A stretch of 8,013 nt of DNA from an uncultured Lachnobacterium sp. (GTDB taxonomy: Bacteria; Bacillota; Clostridia; Lachnospirales; Lachnospiraceae), in contig CAMFPD010000091.1 of assembly GCA_945971355.1 (NCBI GenBank), positions 1 to 8,013 on the forward strand, read 5' to 3'. The position numbers and the translations under genes were made by a program. This document shows positions 1-5,820 of this stretch, piece after piece. Under the pieces are notes generated by a model. It did not search any database and had not been told where the DNA came from. It saw nothing but the letters and a program-made list of their open reading frames with translations. Position 1 is the stretch's first letter; each line of letters opens with the position of its first letter.

Positions 1-719
1 CAATATTCTTCCAGTTTGAATAACGGAAAAGGATTATTTTTGTATTGTTCAGCCAAAACTGTATTCTTTAATATATGCAGCAAATGCAATTTTATTCCTG
101 AGATAGGAAGCTTTGCCAGATGCTTTACAGATTCCAGCATCATATCTCTCGTCTCCCCAGGCAAACCTAAAATCAGATGGGCAATTACTGCAATTCCACG
201 TTTGTTAAGCTCGGCTAGGGAAAACTCAAATTGTTCCAGAGTTGTGTGAGTGTTCATTGCTCTTAGGGTATCATTATGGATTGTCTGTAGTCCCAGTTCT
301 ACCCACACTGGCTTTATAGCATTAAGCTCTGCTAGCAAATCAAGTATTTCAGTTGATAGACAGTCACTTCTGGTGCCTATGGATAAAGCAACGATATCCG
401 GCTCAGATATGGCTTCTGTGAATATCTGCCTCAGATAATCAACTGGTCCGTAGGTGTTTGTGTAAGCCTGAAAATAAGCAATAAATTTTGTGCAGTTTGT
501 TTTTGAGAGAAGGAGCTTTTTGGATTGCGTAATTTGCTCGTGGATTGAGAGCCTTTTATCGGCGGCAAAATCCCCGGAACCGCCTTCACTGCAATAAAAA
601 CATCCCTTGGTGGAAAGGGTGCCATCTCTGTTAGGACAGGTCATGCCGCCATCGAGAGAGAGTCTGTAGACCTTTTCACCAAAGGTATTTTTGCAATATT
701 GATTCAATGAGTAAAACAT
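1..719 (-). CDS. Radical SAM protein, YhcC/YtqA (TIGR01212) family, C-terminus cut by window edge
   Basis: A reading frame stays open on the minus strand from an ATG at 719-717 to the window edge (239 codons). It begins MFYSLNQYC. The family signature is visible: Cys28, Cys40 and Cys43 in CPNRDGT...GCFYC, the unusual C-x11-C-x2-C spacing of the cluster-binding loop in this family. IGTRSDCL (114-121), ELGLQT (141-146) and HLILGLPGE (181-189) follow and are typical of it. Members are predicted to bind a 4Fe-4S cluster and S-adenosylmethionine; the substrate is not known to me. Full members are about 300 residues, so roughly the last 60-70 are missing here. The start is forced: the frame has a stop at 740-738 and no other ATG between. 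The start lies one base after the malic enzyme stop (TAAAATG) without a clear ribosome binding site, so I infer one transcript and translational coupling. Family call is confident, function is not. Confidence 0.88.
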   Translation of the reverse strand, partial: MFYSLNQYCKNTFGEKVYRLSLDGGMTCPNRDGTLSTKGCFYCSEGGSGDFAADKRLSIHEQITQSKKLLLSKTNCTKFIAYFQAYTNTYGPVDYLRQIFTEAISEPDIVALSIGTRSDCLSTEILDLLAELNAIKPVWVELGLQTIHNDTLRAMNTHTTLEQFEFSLAELNKRGIAVIAHLILGLPGETRDMMLESVKHLAKLPISGIKLHLLHILKNTVLAEQYKNNPFPLFKLEEY

Positions 720-720
720 T

Positions 721-1872
721 TTATTTGATATGTGATTTTACAGCGTTTGCTACAACATCAGCAACTCGTGGGTCGAAAGCTTCAGGCATGATGAAGTCGT
801 CATTTAATTCTTCGTCAGATACAAGTCCTGCAAGAGCCTCGGCTGCTGCTAACTTCATTTCCTCTGTGATTTGTGTTGCGCGTCCTTCAAGTGCTCCACG
901 GAAAATTCCAGGGAATGCGATTACGTTGTTTACCTGATTAGGGAAATCACTTCTTCCTGTTCCAACGATTCTTGCACCAGCAGCTTTTGCTACGTCTGGC
1001 ATAACCTCAGGAACTGGGTTTGCCATAGCGAAGAGGATAGAGTCCTTGTTCATCGAAGCAACCATCTCAGAAGTTACGATATTTGGAGCTGAAACACCAA
1101 CGAAAATATCAGCACCCTTTAATGCATCAGCGAGAGTTCCGGATGCATTATCAAGGTTGGTAACATCAGTCATTTTCTTCTGCATCCAGTTTAAATCAGG
1201 ATAGTCTTTCCCAATGATTCCATGACGATCACACATTGTTACATTCTTAAAACCATATCTGAGAATTAATTTGGTGATTGCAACTCCAGCTGAACCAGCA
1301 CCATTTACAACTACCTTACAATCCTCTTTTTTCTTGCCGGTCAATCTTAAACCGTTGATGATTCCAGCGAGAACAACTATAGCTGTTCCGTGCTGATCGT
1401 CGTGAAAAACTGGAATATCAAGCATTTCTTTTAATCTTTCCTCAACTTCAAAGCAGCGTGGAGCGGATATATCCTCAAGGTTAATGCCGCCGAATCCAGG
1501 TGCGATGTTTTTTACAGCCTCAATAATTTCTTCTGTATCCTGAGTGTCGAGACAGATAGGTACAGCATTGACATTACCAAATTCTTTGAAAAGTACACAT
1601 TTTCCTTCCATAACTGGCATTGCAGCGTATGGACCTATATTTCCAAGACCAAGGACTGCGCTACCATCTGAAACAACAGCTACAGTGTTTGATTTCCATG
1701 TATATTTGTAAGCGAGTTCCTTATTTTCAGCAATTACTTTACAAGGTTCAGCAACACCAGGAGTGTATGCGATAGCAAGGTCCTCTCTGGAATTTACCTT
1801 AGATTTTGCTATAGTTTCTAATTTGCCATTCCATTCTTCGTGGCATTTTAATGCTTTTTCTTTGTTATCCAT
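721..1872 (-). CDS. Malic enzyme, probably NAD-dependent, short single-domain form
   Basis: The 383-residue protein oxidatively decarboxylates malate to pyruvate and CO2 in the cytoplasm. The N-terminal malic domain holds YTPGVAEPC with catalytic Tyr36, Lys91 in MEGKCVLFKEFG as the expected catalytic lysine, the metal-binding pair Glu133-Asp134 in NLEDISAPRC, and Asp158 in HDDQHGT. The C-terminal NAD domain has the dinucleotide loop GAGSAG (191-196) and Asp215 after the second strand (MCDRHG). An acid there usually favours NAD over NADP, so NAD preference is an inference. There is no fused phosphotransacetylase domain, unlike E. coli MaeB, and the length fits the short bacterial type (about 380-410). 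The start at 1872 is supported by GAAGGAG at 1886-1880, seven bases upstream. A radical SAM gene follows after one base. Rho is divergent upstream. It is intact, with no missing key residue seen. Confidence 0.95.
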   Translation of the reverse strand: MDNKEKALKCHEEWNGKLETIAKSKVNSREDLAIAYTPGVAEPCKVIAENKELAYKYTWKSNTVAVVSDGSAVLGLGNIGPYAAMPVMEGKCVLFKEFGNVNAVPICLDTQDTEEIIEAVKNIAPGFGGINLEDISAPRCFEVEERLKEMLDIPVFHDDQHGTAIVVLAGIINGLRLTGKKKEDCKVVVNGAGSAGVAITKLILRYGFKNVTMCDRHGIIGKDYPDLNWMQKKMTDVTNLDNASGTLADALKGADIFVGVSAPNIVTSEMVASMNKDSILFAMANPVPEVMPDVAKAAGARIVGTGRSDFPNQVNNVIAFPGIFRGALEGRATQITEEMKLAAAEALAGLVSDEELNDDFIMPEAFDPRVADVVANAVKSHIK

Positions 1873-1913
1873 GGTCTTTCTCCTTCTTATATTTATGTAT
1901 TAACAACCAATTC

Positions 1914-1942
1914 ATCATAACATTGATATTTATACAAATCAA
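1914..1942 (-). promoter_or_regulatory. Sigma-A type promoter of the malic enzyme gene
   Basis: On the minus strand TTGATT (1942-1937) and TATGAT (1919-1914) are separated by exactly 17 bases. This predicts a start near 1907 and a leader of about 35 nt ending in the GAAGGAG site. It would drive the malic enzyme and the coupled radical SAM gene. An imperfect palindrome covers the -35 and most of the spacer (listed separately). Confidence 0.7.
1923..1942. repeat. Imperfect 20-bp palindrome, possible operator of the malic enzyme promoter
   Basis: The outer arms TTGAT (1923-1927) and ATCAA (1938-1942) are perfectly complementary, and 16 of 20 positions match the reverse complement overall. The site overlaps the -35 hexamer and most of the spacer of the malic enzyme promoter, where a bound repressor would block polymerase. 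No known regulator consensus is recognised. The region is AT-rich, so chance is possible. Confidence 0.35.
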
Positions 1943-1953
1943 GAAAAAAGGGG

Positions 1954-1982
1954 TTCCTATTTGTAAATCTATGAGTTATAAT
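1954..1982 (+). promoter_or_regulatory. Probable promoter of rho
   Basis: A perfect TATAAT lies at 1977-1982. The best -35 at 17 bases is the poor TTCCTA at 1954-1959 (3 of 6 matches). The start would be near 1989, giving a leader of about 60 nt before rho, with no strong hairpin visible in it. The -10 is convincing and the -35 is weak. Confidence 0.5.
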
Positions 1983-2048
1983 ATGTTCATCAATGAATCA
2001 AAGTCGTTTCAGGCAACAATCCCATTTTTATTTTAAGGAGAATAATAT

Positions 2049-3515
2049 ATGGATAAAAATATGAGAGAAAAATATGAGACTCTTTCTGCAACTGCGTTGC
2101 GTGATCTCGCAAAAGCAAGAGGCCTTAAAGGGTTATCAGGATTAAGAAAAGAAGAACTAATAGATAGAATGCTGAAGGAGGACGAGAGGGTAGCTGCTTC
2201 TGAGTCGTCTTCAGATAAGCTGGAACAGTCCGATGAAAGTGCTTCTGTCGCTGAAGGAGAGTCAGAGGGAGAAGCTAAGACTGATGAAAACAAGGATGAC
2301 ACTAGAAGAGCAGAGAGAAAAGCTGCTTACAGGGAAATGTCAGATGAGAGCGAGGTGGCGGCTGTCAGGGAAGACCTTTCAAGCATTGACAGCGGTAAAA
2401 TCGTGGAGGGAATACTTGAAGTAATGCCAGATGGGTTTGGCTTTCTTCGCAGCGACAATTATATGCCGGGTGACAATGATGTTTATGTATCCCCATCTCA
2501 GATTAGAAGATTTAATCTTAAGACAGGAGATATCGTAAGAGGAAGCACAAGAGTCAAGACAGAGCGTGAAAAGTTTTCGGCACTTTTGTATGTGACAAAT
2601 GTAAATAGTTTTCCACCATCTGAAGCTCAGAAGAGAAAAAGCTTTGAGGATCTTACTCCTATTTTCCCAGATGAGAGACTTCGTTTGGAGAGACCGGGCG
2701 GAAGTGTTGCAATGAGAGTTGTTGATGTTATTTCACCTATTGGAAAAGGCCAAAGAGGTATGATTGTTTCACAGCCTAAGGCTGGTAAGACAACTCTTCT
2801 CAAGGAAATAGCAAAGTCAATTAAGATTAATAATCCGGAGATGCACTTGATTATTCTTCTGATTGATGAACGACCAGAGGAAGTTACTGACATCAAGGAA
2901 GCAATTGAGGGAGAAAATGTCGAGGTTATTTACTCAACTTTTGACGAGACACCAGAACATCACAGAAGAGTATCGGAGATGGTTATAGAGAGAGCAAAGA
3001 GACTTGTTGAGTACGGCAATGATGTAATGATTCTCCTGGACAGCATCACCAGACTTGCAAGAGCGTATAACCTTACAGTGGCACCAAGTGGAAGAACTCT
3101 TTCAGGAGGTCTTGATCCAGCTGCACTTCATATGCCAAAGAGATTTTTTGGTGCAGCAAGAAATATGAGAAATGGTGGAAGCTTGACAATTCTTGCGACT
3201 GCCCTTGTTGATACAGGAAGCAAGATGGACGATGTGGTATTTGAGGAGTTTAAGGGAACAGGTAACATGGAACTTGTTCTTGACCGCAAGCTTTCTGAAA
3301 AACGAATTTTCCCTGCTATTGATATAGTTAAATCTGGTACAAGAAGAGAGGATTTACTTCTTGATGAGGACGAGCAGGCAGCGGTAGATAATATGAGAAA
3401 AGCATTCAACGGAATGCGCTCAGATGAGGCTGTTGAGAATATACTTAATATGTTTGCCCATACAAAATCAAACAGGGAATTTGTAAATATGGTAAAGAAA
3501 AATAGAATTTTATAA
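2049..3515 (+). CDS. rho: Transcription termination factor Rho
   Basis: Rho is a hexameric RNA-dependent ATPase and helicase that loads on unstructured RNA and releases RNA polymerase. The order of parts is: an HeH/SAP-like N-terminal fold (about 5-45, ATALRDLAKARGLKG); an acidic serine-rich insertion (about 46-112); the cold-shock-like primary RNA site (about 116-190, GILEVMPDGFGFLRS, YVSPSQIRRF); and the ATPase core. In the core are Walker A PKAGKTT (243-249), DERPEEV (273-279), Walker B MILLD (327-331), the Q-loop region around LSGGLDPAALH (351-361), FFGAARN (366-372) and the R-loop FKGTGNMEL (401-409). At 488 residues it is about 70 longer than E. coli Rho (419), mostly from the insertion. 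The start has AAGGAG at 2035-2040, eight bases upstream. No terminator is visible after the stop, so some transcripts may continue into rpmE. Confidence 0.98.
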   Translation: MDKNMREKYETLSATALRDLAKARGLKGLSGLRKEELIDRMLKEDERVAASESSSDKLEQSDESASVAEGESEGEAKTDENKDDTRRAERKAAYREMSDESEVAAVREDLSSIDSGKIVEGILEVMPDGFGFLRSDNYMPGDNDVYVSPSQIRRFNLKTGDIVRGSTRVKTEREKFSALLYVTNVNSFPPSEAQKRKSFEDLTPIFPDERLRLERPGGSVAMRVVDVISPIGKGQRGMIVSQPKAGKTTLLKEIAKSIKINNPEMHLIILLIDERPEEVTDIKEAIEGENVEVIYSTFDETPEHHRRVSEMVIERAKRLVEYGNDVMILLDSITRLARAYNLTVAPSGRTLSGGLDPAALHMPKRFFGAARNMRNGGSLTILATALVDTGSKMDDVVFEEFKGTGNMELVLDRKLSEKRIFPAIDIVKSGTRREDLLLDEDEQAAVDNMRKAFNGMRSDEAVENILNMFAHTKSNREFVNMVKKNRIL

Positions 3516-3523
3516 AATATCTA

Positions 3524-3552
3524 TTGCAAACACATAAGCACTATGCTATAAT
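3524..3552 (+). promoter_or_regulatory. Strong extended -10 promoter of the rpmE operon
   Basis: TTGCAA (3524-3529) and a perfect TATAAT (3547-3552) are 17 bases apart, and TGC at 3544-3546 supplies an extended -10. It starts only nine bases after the rho stop codon and predicts transcription from about 3559. The strength suits a ribosomal protein gene and gives rpmE, the DUF1385 gene, prmC and prfA expression independent of rho. Confidence 0.85.
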
Positions 3553-3558
3553 GATTAA

Positions 3559-3688
3559 GCTGTTTATCGGGATGTAAACGGACGAAACGTGTCATTCTTG
3601 CAACAAATATCATATGCGGATCGGGCATACGGGTATAAAGAATGAAGCTGTAATTTATTAACGATAAGACATAAAAGAGGTGAAAATC
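3559..3688 (+). promoter_or_regulatory. Structured 5' leader of rpmE, candidate L31 autoregulatory leader
   Basis: From the predicted start to the rpmE ATG are 130 nt without a reading frame but with two stem-loops. P1 pairs 3560-3566 with 3575-3581 (GTTTA/TAAAC extended by a T-G wobble and a C-G pair). P2 pairs TCATTCTT (3592-3599) with AAGAATGA (3638-3645), 8 perfect pairs, and continues after an asymmetric bulge to ATA/TAT and TATGC (3613-3617)/GCATA (3625-3629), closing a 7-nt loop GGATCGG. Leaders that bind L31 and repress its synthesis are known or proposed in several bacterial groups, so this is a reasonable candidate. I could not match it to a named consensus. No direct pairing with the Shine-Dalgarno sequence is seen. 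Confidence 0.55.
3675..3682 (+). promoter_or_regulatory. Ribosome binding site that fixes the rpmE start
   Basis: AAGAGGTG at 3675-3682 lies six bases before the ATG at 3689. The in-frame GTG at 3680-3682 is part of this site and cannot be the start that it serves, so the ATG is chosen. Confidence 0.8.
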
Positions 3689-3889
3689 ATGAGAGAAGGA
3701 ATCCATCCAGATTATTATCAGGCAACTGTTACATGTAACTGTGGAAACACATTCGTAACAGGATCTACAAAACCAGAAATTCACGTGGAAATTTGTTCTA
3801 AATGCCATCCATTCTATACTGGACAGCAGAAGGCTAGCCAGGCTCGTGGACGTATTGAGCAGTTCAACAAGAAGTATGGTATGAACTAG
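3689..3889 (+). CDS. rpmE: 50S ribosomal protein L31, zinc-binding type
   Basis: L31 sits on the central protuberance of the large subunit and helps bridge it to the small subunit. From the ATG at 3689 the protein is 66 residues, the same length as B. subtilis RpmE. The family pattern is complete: MREGIHPDYY at the start, Cys16 and Cys18 in TCNCGN, Cys36 and Cys39 in ICSKCHPFYTG, and GRIEQFNKKYG near the end. The four cysteines make it the zinc-containing (C+) form; a cysteine-free paralogue, if any, is outside this window. A GTG nine bases upstream in frame would add three residues but overlaps the ribosome binding site. It has its own strong promoter and a structured leader, and is followed by a stem-loop before the next gene. 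Confidence 0.97.
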   Translation: MREGIHPDYYQATVTCNCGNTFVTGSTKPEIHVEICSKCHPFYTGQQKASQARGRIEQFNKKYGMN

Positions 3890-3908
3890 GAATAATAGTG
3901 ATTAATAT

Positions 3909-3942
3909 AAGGTTGAGGTTGCAATATACCTCAACCTTTATT
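3909..3942 (+). terminator. Stem-loop after rpmE, leaky or partial intrinsic terminator
   Basis: An 11-bp perfect stem pairs 3909-3919 with 3928-3938 (AAGGTTGAGGT/ACCTCAACCTT) around an 8-nt loop. The downstream tract (TTTATTACTTTA) is interrupted, so termination is probably incomplete. It lies 19 bases after the rpmE stop. No other promoter is seen before the DUF1385 gene, so read-through must supply that gene, prmC and prfA. It may lower their expression relative to L31 or protect the rpmE message 3' end. Confidence 0.7.
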
Positions 3943-3964
3943 ACTTTATGCAGAGGGTTTTGAA

Positions 3965-4909
3965 ATGAAATATTCAGGAATTGGCGGTCAGGCTGTTATG
4001 GAAGGCGTTATGATGAAAAATGAGGAGAAGTACGCCGTATCGGTCAGAAAGCCAGACAAAGAAATTGAGACAAATGTATGGGATTATAAGGCAGGAAATC
4101 GCTTTAAGCATATAAGAAAATTGCCTATTTTCAGAGGTGTATTCAGCTTTGTTGATTCGTTGTATCTAGGTATGAATACGCTTATGTACTCATCATCTTT
4201 TTTTGAGGATGAAGAGGAGAAACCTAGCCAGAAGGAAGGACTCTCAGCTGAGAAAAAGGCAGAACTTGAAGAGAAGGAGAAAAAACAAGAGAAGGCGCTT
4301 ATGGGAGGCACAATGGTGTTTTCAATAGTGCTGGCACTCGGATTGTTTTTTGCACTTCCTTACTTTATATCATCTTTTTTTCAGAAAATAACTGATTCTG
4401 CAATGTTAATTGCGTTGTTAGAGGGTATTATAAGACTTGCAATTTTCCTTTTGTATATAGCTCTTATTTCACTTATGCCTGATATAAAAAGAACATTTAT
4501 GTATCATGGTGCAGAGCACAAATGTATAAACTGCATAGAGCATGGATTGGAATTAAATGTTGAGAATGTGAGAAAAAGTTCCAGATTTCATAAGAGATGT
4601 GGAACAAGTTTTCTTCTTATCGTAATGCTGATTAGTATTTTATTTTTCATGTTTATACAAGTGGACTCAAAAGTTCTCAGATTGGTAATAAGGCTTTTAC
4701 TTATTCCTGTTATTGCCGGAGTGTCATACGAATTTATCAGACTTGCAGGTCGTTATGATAACTGGTTTGTCAATCTGCTGAGTAAGCCGGGATTATGGAT
4801 GCAGGGGCTTACAACTAAGGAACCAGATGATGATATGATTGAGGTGGGAATAGCTTCTGTTGAGGCTGTTTTTGACTGGAAAATGTGGCAGAAAGAAGAG
4901 TGTAACTAA
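3965..4909 (+). CDS. DUF1385 (YqhQ-like) integral membrane protein of unknown function
   Basis: The 314-residue protein belongs to the DUF1385 family, of which B. subtilis YqhQ is a member. Signatures are GGQAVMEGVMM (7-17), FRGVFSFVDSL (56-66), FMYHGAEHKCINC (178-190) and RCGTSFLL (211-218). The repeated His and Cys residues (His181, His185, Cys187, Cys190, Cys212) could suggest metal binding, which is inference only. Residues about 81-112 are a highly charged Glu/Lys linker, probably helical. Four hydrophobic segments follow at about 117-139, 147-171, 214-232 and 237-256. No signal peptide is apparent. AGAGGG at 3952-3957 is a suitable ribosome binding site. The stop overlaps the prmC start by one base (TAATG), so the two are translationally coupled. 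The gene recurs beside rho, rpmE and prfA in Clostridia. Its molecular role is unknown to me. Confidence 0.92.
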   Translation: MKYSGIGGQAVMEGVMMKNEEKYAVSVRKPDKEIETNVWDYKAGNRFKHIRKLPIFRGVFSFVDSLYLGMNTLMYSSSFFEDEEEKPSQKEGLSAEKKAELEEKEKKQEKALMGGTMVFSIVLALGLFFALPYFISSFFQKITDSAMLIALLEGIIRLAIFLLYIALISLMPDIKRTFMYHGAEHKCINCIEHGLELNVENVRKSSRFHKRCGTSFLLIVMLISILFFMFIQVDSKVLRLVIRLLLIPVIAGVSYEFIRLAGRYDNWFVNLLSKPGLWMQGLTTKEPDDDMIEVGIASVEAVFDWKMWQKEECN

Positions 4910-5736
4910 TGACTTATAAAGAGGCAATCGGATTAGGTGTTCAGATACTACAAATGGCTGGCATCGAAGAGGCTGAAAATGATGCGTGGCTATTGTTGTC
5001 AAAAGAATGCAAAATGAGTAGGACGGACTACTATATGCATATGAATGATGAAATTTTAGCTGAACAGCTTAATGAGTTTCAATTTTTAATCAAGAAAAGA
5101 GCAGAGCGAATCCCTCTACAATATATAACTGGTGAACAGGAATTTATGGGACTTACTTTTCATGTGAACAGTAACGTTCTAATACCCCGTCAGGATACAG
5201 AAACCTTGGTTGAGGAAGCTTTGAAGCTTGTGAAACCGGATATGAAGGTTTTGGATATGTGTACAGGTTCTGGATGCATAATTATCAGTATGCTGCACAA
5301 GTGCCATTATATTGAAGGTACAGGAAGTGATATTTCAAAGCAGGCTATTAATGTTGCAAAAGAAAATGCTAAGCTTAATAATGTTGCAGTAAATTTTGAA
5401 AGAAGTGATTTATTTGAGAATCTTTCAGAAAAGTATGATATGATAGTATCCAATCCACCATATATCAGAACTGATGTTATCCCGACATTGATGCCGGAGG
5501 TGAGTCAGTTTGAGCCGATAGGTGCACTTGACGGAATGGAAGATGGATTGTTTTTTTATCGTAAGATAATAAAGGAATGTAAAACCCATCTCAATGAAAA
5601 TGGTTATATTTTGTTTGAGATAGGCAATGACCAGGGAAAGGATGTGTCAGATATGTTGACTTATGCGGGATTTTCAAATGTGCGTGTAGTAAAAGACCTG
5701 GCGCACAATGATCGTGTTGTTATTGGAATGTTGTAG
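4909..5736 (+). CDS. prmC: Release factor glutamine methyltransferase PrmC (HemK)
   Basis: PrmC transfers a methyl group from S-adenosylmethionine to the glutamine of the GGQ motif in release factors, which raises peptide release. The 275-residue protein has the N-terminal helical substrate-binding domain (about 1-75, with RIPLQYITGEQEFMG at 67-81) and a Rossmann methyltransferase domain. In the latter are LIPRQDTE (91-98), motif I DMCTGSGCI (116-124), the acidic Asp141 after motif II, and the catalytic NPPY (182-185). ALDGMEDGL (206-214) is also a family signature. Length is normal (E. coli 277). The ATG shares its A with the stop of the upstream gene and has only a weak AGAAGAG upstream, so its translation probably depends on reinitiation. 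Its substrate gene prfA is next, 84 bases downstream. All key residues seen are present. Confidence 0.97.
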   Translation: MTYKEAIGLGVQILQMAGIEEAENDAWLLLSKECKMSRTDYYMHMNDEILAEQLNEFQFLIKKRAERIPLQYITGEQEFMGLTFHVNSNVLIPRQDTETLVEEALKLVKPDMKVLDMCTGSGCIIISMLHKCHYIEGTGSDISKQAINVAKENAKLNNVAVNFERSDLFENLSEKYDMIVSNPPYIRTDVIPTLMPEVSQFEPIGALDGMEDGLFFYRKIIKECKTHLNENGYILFEIGNDQGKDVSDMLTYAGFSNVRVVKDLAHNDRVVIGML

Positions 5737-5820
5737 CTGTGCTGAGGCGTTCTTGAAAAGGTGTCATTTGGATATGACGTTTTAGTATGTAACAAATAAC
5801 AACAAAGAGAGGTAAAAATC

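Noticed and set aside
2033..2302. Serine-rich minus-strand frame opposite the start of rho.
   Set aside because: It is the antisense shadow of the acidic insertion of rho and has no independent support.
5758..5783. Stem-loop between prmC and prfA (GTCAT/ATGAC core, extended by T-G and G-T wobbles) as a terminator.
   Set aside because: Only five solid pairs plus wobbles and a short T stretch. prfA has no convincing promoter of its own downstream, so termination here would be unexpected.
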